NCBI GenBank assembly: GCA_010672965.1
Contig: JAAHFN010000068.1
Location: 1-35,492, forward strand
DNA: 35,492 bases
Source of the DNA: Oscillatoria sp. SIO1A7
GTDB taxonomy: Bacteria > Cyanobacteriota > Cyanobacteriia > Cyanobacteriales > Laspinemataceae
Reading direction: 5' to 3'
Shown here: positions 14,975-22,300 of the stretch, one piece after another
How positions within the stretch are numbered: position 1 is the first letter of the stretch
Layout: each line of letters opens with the position of its first letter
Made by a program: the position numbers and the translations under genes
The notes under the pieces: generated by a model
The model's input: only the letters and a program-made list of their open reading frames with translations
Database searches by the model: none
What the model was told of the DNA's origin: nothing

Positions 14975-15799
14975 ATGGAATTTCCACAAGCTCGACAGAG
15001 GTTTTACAGCGAAACTCGCCAGCCAAACGAGGAAATAAATTTGGCTAAAGCATCACTTTACATAGCCCAAGAAGATTATCCCGATCTGGATGTGGATGAG
15101 TACCTAAATATCCTAGATGCGATGGCAGCGGAACTGTCCGATCGCTTGCCAGCGGAAAGGTATCCCATGCGCACTATTCAAGCTATCAATAGCTACCTTT
15201 ACGAGGATCTGGGCTTTTTTGGGAATACAACTAATTACTACGACCCTCGCAACAGTTTTCTGCATCAGGTCATCGATCGCCGCACGGGGATTCCCATCAC
15301 TCTATCGTTGATTTATCTAGAAGTTGCCAAGCGAATTGACTTTCCAATGGTCGGTATCGGGATGCCGGGACATTTCATCATTCGTCCCAATTTTGAAGAT
15401 TCTGGTATTTTTGTCGATGCCTTTAATAAGGGAGAGATACTTTTCCCAGAAGACTGCCAGGAACGAATACGGAGAATTTTCAATCGCGACGTGCCCTTAA
15501 GACCGGAGTTTCTCGAAGCTATTGATAATCGGGGCTTCTTAGCAAGAATGCTGGGCAATCTGAAAATGATTTACCTACAAAGAGGGCAAGCAAAAAGATG
15601 CCTTGCTGCTATTGAGAGAATTCTGCTCCTGTTTCCAGATGCACCCTTAGAATTGCGCGATCGCGGCCTTCTCTACTACCAAAGCCAACGCTGGAACCTG
15701 GCGCGCCCCGACTTGGAAGCCTATCTCGATAGAGTTCCCCATGCTTCAGATGCCCATCTGATTCGCCAGATACTCGACCGTATCAACCAAAACAATTAA
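14975..15799 (+). CDS. SirB1-type transglutaminase-like/TPR protein
   Basis: The 274-residue protein matches the SirB1 group (transglutaminase-like superfamily 2 plus TPR). The conserved core is NSFLHQVIDRRTGIPITLSLIYLEVAKRI at about 88-116, then GIGMPGHFIIR near 123-133 and FVDAFNKGE near 142-150. In these proteins the transglutaminase cysteine is usually replaced, as here (ITLSLIY). The C-terminal 80 residues form TPR-like helices (LKMIYLQRGQAKRCLAAIERILLLFP). The role is not well defined in cyanobacteria. The start at 14975 is the first ATG after the TGACCGC array, with no strong ribosome-binding site. Confidence 0.88.
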   Translation: MEFPQARQRFYSETRQPNEEINLAKASLYIAQEDYPDLDVDEYLNILDAMAAELSDRLPAERYPMRTIQAINSYLYEDLGFFGNTTNYYDPRNSFLHQVIDRRTGIPITLSLIYLEVAKRIDFPMVGIGMPGHFIIRPNFEDSGIFVDAFNKGEILFPEDCQERIRRIFNRDVPLRPEFLEAIDNRGFLARMLGNLKMIYLQRGQAKRCLAAIERILLLFPDAPLELRDRGLLYYQSQRWNLARPDLEAYLDRVPHASDAHLIRQILDRINQNN

Positions 15800-15801
15800 G
15801 A

Positions 15802-15872
15802 GTGTGGGGTGTAGGGTGTGGGGGGTGGAGACTGTGGGGGGTGGGAACTGTGGGGGGTGGAAGCTGTGGGGA
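15802..15872. repeat. G-rich patch (GTGGGGTGTAGGG, GGGGGGTGG)
   Basis: It starts 3 bp after the SirB1-type stop codon, with GTGGGGTGTAGGGTG heptamers and then about three 14-bp GGGGGGTGGRARCTGT units. It is G-rich on the sense strand of the preceding gene. Confidence 0.8.
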
Positions 15873-15898
15873 AACTTCGCGCTATTTCCCGTATCGCC

Positions 15899-16390
15899 TT
15901 CAGGAGCCGGAAAGTCCGCTAACATTTGTGGCGCAGGGCAAATCTGTTGGCCCGCGATCGAGTAATCGCGACCCAGGCTGTAACATTAAGCTATATGACA
16001 GCTCAGAAACTGCATAAGCTCAGAAGATGCAAAAAATTTTTGCTTCTAATGTTGTTTTTCGAGCAAAACCGTGTTAAGCTACTTATATAGCTCCCTAGCT
16101 AAGGGGTGCGAAGAAAAAGGGGCCACGGCTAGCCGCGACCCTTTACCGACGAAATAAGTAAAATCTAGTAAGGAGGGTATTCTCAGTCGAAAAAATTTCT
16201 CCCTTAAAACCGGACTGGCGCGGGGTAAGCCTTGGAACTAAGGGCAAGAAGTCCCTCGGCTTACTCCAGTAGCTAGCCCGGATGGGAAGATAGCCCACCC
16301 AATACCCGCCTATATCGCACCCTGTCGCGGCAGCGGGTGGGTTTTCCCTTGGGAGAAATTCGCTGTTATTTTTAGCAGTGGCCCCTTGGG
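15899..16390. ncRNA. Candidate structured noncoding region, family unknown
   Basis: About 490 bp not repeated elsewhere in the window show several nested complementarities. CGCGAT pairs with ATCGCG, AACATTA with TAATGTT enclosing two further hairpins, and CAGTC with GACTG. GTAAGCC (16225) pairs with GGCTTAC (16258), enclosing AGGG/CCCT. CCCACCC (16294) pairs with GGGTGGG (16335), in competition with ACCCGC/GCGGGT. GGGGCCAC (16119) matches GTGGCCCC (16378), closing the distal half. I checked RNase P, tmRNA, 6S, SRP and IscB-type omega RNA features and recognise none. It may be an RNA gene or decayed mobile DNA. The strand is uncertain. Confidence 0.25.
16113..16141 (-). terminator. Hairpin resembling an intrinsic terminator on the minus strand
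   Basis: GGGGCCACGGCTAGCCGCGACCC forms a strong stem around the palindrome CGGCTAGCCG. On the minus strand it is followed by CCCCTTTTTCTTC, a usable U tract. No minus-strand gene lies just upstream, so it would end only an RNA or read-through transcript. Confidence 0.35.
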
Positions 16391-16545
16391 AGAGACAAGG
16401 GGAGATGGGGAGAGACAAGGGGAGATGGGGGGAGACAAGGGGAGATGGGGGGAGACAAGGGGAGACATGGGGGAGTACCCCCTCCTTCCCCCTCCTTCCC
16501 CCTCCTTCCCCCTCCTTCCCACTCCTTCCCACTCCTTCCCACTAG
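16386..16545. repeat. Purine-rich then pyrimidine-rich minisatellite
   Basis: First come about four ~20-bp units of GGGGAGATGGGGAGAGACAA type (16388-16470), then 10-bp CCCCCTCCTT and CCCACTCCTT units to about 16543. The two halves are roughly complementary and could pair. This is the main array here without a 7-bp period. Confidence 0.8.
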
Positions 16546-16711
16546 GTTCCAGGAAATTATAGCAGTAAGGCAGTTTCTACCCCGGGAAGCTCTGCGATCG
16601 CGCCGTTGCGTTCTGTCGCTATTAATTATTTCCCGCCAAGGTAACAATTATTGACTGCGAAGATAAGATGAGATTGCTACTTAAAGGCCTTCTGATTTGA
16701 TTTAAAAGGTT
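16543..16711. repeat. 169-bp duplicated sequence, uninterrupted copy
   Basis: It starts TAGGTTCCAGGAAATTATAG and runs to TTAAAAGGTT. It matches 17022-17342 closely and represents the empty site of the element inserted there (junction CTATTAATTATTTCCC near 16618-16633). Confidence 0.8.
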
Positions 16712-16748
16712 ATAGGTACGCGCTTGACGTTTATAAATGCTCGCTCCT

Positions 16749-16957
16749 TACAATACCTTCGCCAAAACGCAAAAACACCTTACTTTTAAGGAAGAGCCCC
16801 AGTTGACAAACACAACAAATACCCGATCGTTAAGCAATGCCGGATCTCCCCAACCCCCCTTTTTAAGGGGGGCTTCAGAGCGGCTTGAGAGCTTAGCCCC
16901 CCTTTTTAAGGGGGGTTGGGGGGATCGTGCCGGTGGTAAAAATGGCGAAGGTATTGT
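16749..16957. mobile_element. MITE-like element, ACAATACCTTCGCC ends
   Basis: The ends are ACAATACCTTCGCCAAAA and AAAATGGCGAAGGTATTGT. The core holds the GATCTCCCCAACCCCCC palindrome (16843-16931). The same outer ends flank 11689-11891, and probably 18945-19213. Confidence 0.7.
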
Positions 16958-17021
16958 CCTTAGTCAGAGACTACTTATTACCTTGAGACTTGTGACTTTT
17001 GACCTTCTGCTCCCTGCTCCC

Positions 17022-17342
17022 TAGGTTCCAGGAAATTATAGCAGTAAGGCAGTTTCTACCCCGGGAAGCTCTGCGATCGCGCCGTTGCGTTCTGCCGCTA
17101 TTAATATCAAATCCGGTTAATTACTACAGATGTAGCAGTAAGCAGTCAGCAGTCAGCTTTCAGCTTGAGCGTCAAAGCCTTGCCAATTCAAGATGTTGGC
17201 GTTTTGCAACTGTCCTAACCTTAGTCGGTAGTGCTATACTGTGACTTTTTAACCGGATTTGATATAATTATTTCCCGCCAAGGTAACAATTATTGACTGT
17301 GAAGATGGGATTGCTATTGCAAAACCGTGCGGTTTAAAAGGT
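17022..17342. repeat. 169-bp duplicated sequence, interrupted copy
   Basis: It begins TAGGTTCCAGGAAATTATAG like 16543-16711 and resumes with TTATTTCCCGCCAAGGTAAC after a 160-bp insertion. The two parts together match the uninterrupted copy apart from scattered changes. Confidence 0.8.
17105..17264. mobile_element. 160-bp MITE-like element with TAA target duplication
   Basis: The terminal inverted repeats TATCAAATCCGGTTAA and TTAACCGGATTTGATA are perfect over 16 bp. TAA flanks both sides (17102-17104, 17265-17267). The empty site is preserved in the duplicate at 16543-16711. The ends match the elements at 5850 and 17740. It has no coding capacity. Confidence 0.9.
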
Positions 17343-17345
17343 TGT

Positions 17346-18182
17346 ATCATGTCTGGTTAAATACAAAAAAAAAAATTGTAATATCCCGTAGAACGGGCTT
17401 CCGAAAAGTCCATACCGGGAGCATTTCAATTGTGTAGGTTGGGTTGAGGCACGAGACCCAACTATACCAATCGCTACTGTTTAACCGGATTCGATCTTAT
17501 TACTTTTGACTTGTGACTTTTGACTTGCGCGTAGATGCTATTGTTGGATTGTTGGGTTTCGTGCCTCAACCCAACCTACTAGCAAGGCGACGGTTAAAAT
17601 TGTGTGTGAATTTAGGTTGGGTTGAGGAACGAAACCCAACTATACCAATCGCTACTGTTTAACCGGATTCGATCTTATTACTTTTGACTTGTGACTTTTG
17701 ACTTGCGCCTAGCGCTCTATTGGAGTCAGTTCCTACTTATATCAAATCCGTTTCAACAGTCACAGTTTGTAGGGGTTCCCCGTGGTTGCCCCAGACCAAC
17801 CGGGGCAACCACGGGGGGATTGCCCCTACGGGATTTATGGAACAACTACGCGGATTCGATCTTATTACTTTTGACTTTTGACTTTTGACTTGCGCGTAGA
17901 TGCTATTGTTGGATTGTTGGGTTTCGTGCCTCAACCCAACCTACTAGCAAGGCGACGGTTAAAATTGTGTGTGAATGTAGGTTGGGTTGAGGCACGAAAC
18001 CCAACTATACCAATCGCTACTGTTTAACCGGATTCGATCTTATTACTTTTGACTTGTGACTTTTGACTTTTGACTTGCGCCTAGCGCTCTAGGCAATCCC
18101 CCCGTGGTTGCCCCGGAGGAAAAGGGGCGCTCCCCGGGAACCCCTACAGATACTGTGACTGTTTAACCGGATTCGATCTTAT
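17346..18182. repeat. Interspersed direct repeats with GGTTGGGTTGAGGCACGA palindrome
   Basis: Three copies of a segment read TAGGTTGGGTTGAGGCACGA (or GAGGAACGA), then AACCCAACTATACCAATCGC, TGTTTAACCGGATTCGATC and TTATTACTTTTGACTTG. They start near 17436, 17616 and 17977. An inverted GGGTTTCGTGCCTCAACCC follows within each unit. A further copy of the right-hand end is at about 18164. The block looks like repeated tandem duplication of one element. Confidence 0.75.
17740..17861. mobile_element. 122-bp MITE-like element with TTA target duplication
   Basis: The left end is TATCAAATCCGTTTC and the right end CGCGGATTCGATC. TTA flanks both sides (17737-17739, 17862-17864). Inside is a palindrome of GTAGGGGTTCCCCGTGGTTG type. 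Confidence 0.65.
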
Positions 18183-18241
18183 TACTTTTGACTTTTGACT
18201 TTTGACTTTTGACTTTTGACTTTTGACTTTTGACTTTTGAC
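18183..18241. repeat. Heptamer array TTTTGAC
   Basis: Eight tandem TTTTGAC units. The same unit appears in shorter runs at 17508, 17687, 17870 and 18048, and in the large array at 29803-29990. Confidence 0.9.
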
Positions 18242-18477
18242 TATGTTCCGAGCCTGCTTTGACTGGGAAGGACAAAGAAAGGACGGGGAGGGTTTTGAGT
18301 TTTAAGTTCCTTAGCTTGAGGAGTTCTTAGCTTGAGGAGTTTTGAGTTTTAATATCATGTCGGTGGGGAGGGGGTGGGAAGAACCAGAAGAAATTCTCCC
18401 CCCTCTCCCCCCTCCTTTCAAGGGTATGTTTTTTAGATTTGATGTTGTCTGGCCACGATCGACCCTCGAAATAAAAC

Positions 18478-18548
18478 GTAGGGGCGACAGCATTCCCGAG
18501 ATAACCTTTGCTTTAAAATAAATTTATGAAATGGAATGCTTCGCCCCA
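18478..18548. repeat. GGGGCGA/GCATTCC palindromic repeat element
   Basis: The ends are GTAGGGGCGACAGCATTCCC and GGAATGCTTCGCCCCA around an AT-rich core. Confidence 0.75.
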
Positions 18549-18591
18549 GACATTTATGCCGCTCGCTGGCAACTCCAAAAAGGGGAATTAT

Positions 18592-18645
18592 AAAAAACAT
18601 ACCCTTGAAAGCCCTCTCCCCCCTCCTTTCAAGGGTATGTTTTTT
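18592..18645. repeat. Perfect 20-bp inverted repeat
   Basis: AAAAAACATACCCTTGAAAG at 18592 is the exact complement of 18626-18645, with a 14-nt loop CCCTCTCCCCCCTC. A single right arm also occurs at about 18412. The flanking A and T runs give it a bidirectional terminator look, but no gene is adjacent. Confidence 0.8.
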
Positions 18646-18648
18646 ATA

Positions 18649-18770
18649 GGGATTTCCAAATAAATATCTCTTCCTCGCTTCGCCGTAGGACGGGCGTCCC
18701 GCCCGTCCCAGACAGCGGACAGGCGGGACGCCCGTCCTACGAATTGGGGAATTTATTTTTTGGAGTTCCC
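18649..18770. mobile_element. 122-bp MITE-like element with ATA target duplication
   Basis: The ends GGGATTTCCAAATAAAT and ATTTATTTTTTGGAGTTCCC are imperfect inverted repeats, with ATA on each side. The core is the GTAGGACGGGCGTCCCGCC palindrome also found in the 4307 and 5850 elements, which have different ends. Confidence 0.6.
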
Positions 18771-18813
18771 ATAATCCTCTTTTTTGAAGAGATCGGTAGG
18801 CGGCATACGTTTC

Positions 18814-18886
18814 TGGGGCCCGCGCATTCCAGTACAATAATTTTCTTTAATAAAAAAAAATGTCTCGGGAATGCTATCGCCCCTAC
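18814..18886. repeat. GGGGCGA/GCATTCC palindromic repeat element, diverged
   Basis: The ends are TGGGGCCCGCGCATTCC and GGGAATGCTATCGCCCCTAC. The core AGTACAATAATTTTCTTTA resembles the 8729 copy. Confidence 0.7.
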
Positions 18887-18925
18887 ACCCTCAAGGGTAC
18901 CCCTCAAAAATGCCACATCTAAAAA

Positions 18926-19232
18926 ACATACCCAGAAACCCGGTTTTTCCAACAATACCAACGCCAATCTGGAAAACCCCCCTATTTTGTAGGTTGGGTT
19001 GAACGGAGTGAAACCCAACAAATACGTTGGGTTGAACGGAGTGAAACCCAACCTACGCAAAAATGGCGAAGGTATTGGGGAGCATTTCAATGAAAGTACG
19101 CTGCCGCCTCGCCCCTTGGGCGTAAGCCCCGCCTCCCAGGCGGCTGGCGCGGCTACACAAACAAAGCCCTTCGGGCTATTAGGTTGCAAAAGTGAAATGC
19201 TCCCAAGGTATTGTCCAAAAAACCGGGTTTCT
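18926..19232. mobile_element. Composite element with CAGAAACCCGG ends, interrupted
   Basis: The left end is AGAAACCCGGTTTTTCCAAC followed by AATACCAACGCC. The right end reads GGCGAAGGTATTG, then, after the nested element, TCCAAAAAACCGGGTTTCT. Inside, GGTTGGGTTGAACGGAGTG and its partner form hairpins. Confidence 0.6.
19078..19204. mobile_element. 127-bp MITE with 9-bp target duplication AAGGTATTG
   Basis: The ends are GGGAGCATTTCA (preceded by one G that may belong to the element) and TGAAATGCTCCC. AAGGTATTG lies on both sides (19069-19077 and 19205-19213). Removing the element and one duplicate restores AAAATGGCGAAGGTATTGTCC-type sequence, as seen intact near 16940. The core matches 13458-13556 in reverse orientation. 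Confidence 0.85.
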
Positions 19233-19363
19233 AAGTTTTTCCAAAAAACCGAGTTTCTAAGTTTTTCCATCTCGCTATTTGCCCAGAAGCCAGAAACCCG
19301 GTTTTTTGAAAAACCGGGTTTCTAAACCGCGCTCGGTAGCCAGAGTTTTGAGCTTTCAGCTTT

Positions 19364-19387
19364 AACTCAAAACTCAAAACTCAAAAC
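19364..19387. repeat. Heptamer array CTCAAAA
   Basis: Three to four units of CTCAAAA lie just downstream of the giant gene's stop codon. Confidence 0.75.
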
Positions 19388-19397
19388 TAAGAACTCC

Positions 19398-22300
19398 TCA
19401 AGCTAAGAACTTGCCTACCCAGGCATCGCTGCTTCCTTGGTTCTCTTCCTCAAGATCCCCAAAAGTTTCTCCTGCCACATAGACATAGTCCGAATTATCC
19501 ACGGCTATATCATTGGCAGCATCTGCAGTGCTAGTTCCCACCTGCTCTTCCTTGAGTAAGCCTAAGCTGCTGCCGTCGTACTTGGCCAACCAGGCATCGA
19601 AACTGCCCTGATTGACTCCGCCTAGGCTGCCACGGGTTTTTCCGGCTACATGGAAGTTGCCCTCAGCATCCACAGCAATACCAGTCAGGTCGTCAAACTG
19701 GGCCGTTCCCAGTTGCTTGCTCGACTCTAGAGCGCCATCGCTGGAGTAACGAGCAACCCAAGCATCTTGCTGTCCGAGCAAGGTTGCAGGACCGGCCAAG
19801 TTGCCCCGGGTCGTTCCGGCAATGTAAACCTTGTCGTTACTGCTAATAGCAATACTGAAAGCCTTATCCTCGACGGCAGTTCCGAGCTGCTTCGGACTCC
19901 ATACTGAGTTGCCGTTGCTGTCGTACTTCGCCAACCAGGCATCCGCGCCTCCTTTGTTGCTGCCTCCAAAGCCGCCAGAGGTGAAGCCGGTAATATAGAC
20001 GTTGCCCAGACTGTCAGTGGCGACCCCATGAGCTTCGTCGTTATCAAAATCGCTGGCACTTGCCTCGCTTCCTAGCTGTTTGAGCCATTGCTGCTGGCCG
20101 TTGCCCCCGTTATATTTGGCAACCCAGGCATCTTTCCGGCGGCTATAGCTGACAGGAGCTGGATTTTCCAACTCGCCCTCGGTGCTACCCGTAATATAGA
20201 CCTGGGTTTGACCGTTGTCGTTATAAACGGCAATATCGTTGGCGACATTAGAACTTTCAGAGTCTATTTGTTGGAGCCATAGCTGCGCGCCATCGGGGTT
20301 GTAGGCTGCAACCCAGGGGTCGCGATCGCCTTTATTCGCGACACCTAGAGAACCTTCAGTCCAGCCAGTGATATAGACATTGCCGCTGTCATCCACGGCA
20401 ATTCCCGTCGCTTCTTCATTCTCTGGAGTTCCAAACTGCACGGGATTCGACCAGAGCAGATTGCGAGCGCTATCGTACTTGGCGAGCCAAACATCAAATA
20501 TGCCTTGATTGGCTCCCGCTCCTAACTGACCGGAAGTACGACCCGCTACATATATATTGCCCAGGTTGTCAGTAGCGATCGCCTTGGCTTCGTCAGTATT
20601 GCTAGTTCCAAGCTGCTCTATCCAGAGTTCCTCAATCGTTAGTTGCGCGCTCGCATTAGCACCCAAGTCGTAGTTCGAGCCGGGATTTGCAGTTAGGTTG
20701 AGAATCACCGTCTCGTTTTCTTCGGCTTCGCTGTCTGAAACCGGAGTGACAATAACCTTGACTTGAGATTGTTTCGCAGGAATCGTAATAGTGTTGTTCG
20801 GACCGACGCCACTTAGTGTATAGTCGCTGCCGACATCCGCCGAACCTCCCAGAGAATAGGTCACCGTCAGGGCTTTGCTCGTATCGGTGGCGCTGCGGCT
20901 CAAAGTAAACTCGCCGGTCTCGCCGAATTCCGAGGCAATCCCTTGGGTAGTGGATATGGCAACTTCTGACTCGTTCACGACACTCAGGGCCACATTCACC
21001 GAAGCAGAGGCAGCGTTCAAGCTATCCACAGCTTGGACCTCGAAAGCGGGCACGGAAGAACCGGCGGTATCCGGCGTCCAGACCACAGACTCTCCGGCAA
21101 TCAAGGTTTGACCCGTCGCGTCTGCGCCGCCCTTGGTCAAAGTTCCCGATAGCACGTTGCCAATGTTAAGAGTAATCGCATCTCCCTCTGGGTCGCTGGC
21201 ATTGGCTGCCAACTGCTCGTAAGTAATCGTGAAGGGCTTCTGATTGGTTGCCGGAGTTGGAATCGAGATAGAACCCAAAGTGGGAGCGTCATTTACCGCT
21301 TGACCAGTAAGGGCGATCGTACCCGTAGCCGGATTGGTGGCATGTGCCACAGTCACATTAATAGTCGCATCGCCGCTGTAGTTCGCAGCCGGAACAAACT
21401 CTAGACTCCCTAGTGCGTTGTTGAGAGCCGCAACGGAACCGCCCAGGGTCAAACTCGCGTTGACGTTACTTTGATACCTGAGACTACCCGCGCTCGGATC
21501 TGCCAGACTCACAGTGATTTGAGCCTCGCCATCTGGGTCGCTTATCTCTAGGGGCGACAAGCTGTAAGGCGTACCCTCAACGTACTCGCCCCCTGAAGGC
21601 AGGCTGACGATTTCGGGAATATCGTCTTGGGGATTCCCATTGAGAACGATATTGCCTGCGAACGTATCTCCGATTAGGTCTGTCACCTCCAGGCCAATGT
21701 TTATAGAACCGCTGTAGTTATTGGCAGGATTGAACTGGACGCCGGCCAGCAAAGCATTGACATCTGCTAGAGAACCGCTCGCTCGCCATACCCCCGTAGT
21801 GGGATTAAAAGTCGATCCTGCAGCGCCAGCAGTAGAGGTACTCAGAGTCCCCACCCCACTGGGAAGAGTCAGACTGGCGACAATAGTGTTGCCATCATCT
21901 GGATCCGCCACCACGATGGGAGCCAGACTATAAAGCGTGTCCTCTTGGTAGGTTTGAGGCCCGGGGAGAGCTGCCGTAGCCGAGACGTTTTCGCAGATAC
22001 ATTGGATAGAGTATTTAGCCGTCCAAATTCGCGAGTTGTCATCGAGATCCCCAGTAGCGGCTACATCCACGGAAAACGGGAATCCGGGACTGGTCTCGCC
22101 TGCTTTGAGATCGATTCCCTCGACATTTGGGTTATGCAGTCGTTCCGACAAGAAGTGATGGCCCACTGAACTCTCGAAACCAAGCAACCAGGAAGATGCG
22201 GGTGGAGGCTGTGACGGATCGAAATCGCCATCGCTCTTGACCGAGACATAGATTTTGCTTAATTGCCGATCTACCGCCACGTCGGTGGGAACGTCATCTT

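Larger units (their letters stand above)
15800..19397. other. 3.6-kb gene-free repeat graveyard
   Basis: No reading frame here looks like a protein; the frames are repetitive or overlap palindromes. The stretch holds a G-rich heptamer patch, a unique structured-looking segment (15899-16390), purine/pyrimidine tracts, a duplicated 169-bp sequence, at least eight MITE-like or palindromic elements, and TTTTGAC and CTCAAAA heptamer arrays. The individual pieces are listed separately. Confidence 0.8.

Noticed and set aside
15899-16390. RNase P RNA, tmRNA, 6S RNA, IscB omega RNA or group II intron domain V
   Set aside because: Only fragments such as GGAAAGTCCG or GAAACTGCATAAGC resemble those families; the diagnostic motifs are missing.
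16143-16654. Overlapping frames rich in SPHLPLS or GKEGEGGG
   Set aside because: They are products of purine and pyrimidine tracts with 10- and 20-bp periods.
17346-18241. Possible CRISPR-like direct repeats
   Set aside because: The repeats are long and irregular, match transposon-like ends and contain inverted repeats and TTTTGAC arrays.
18737-19270. A 177-residue reading frame on the minus strand
   Set aside because: It runs through two palindromic elements and a nested MITE; the product has no domain and mirrors the repeats.
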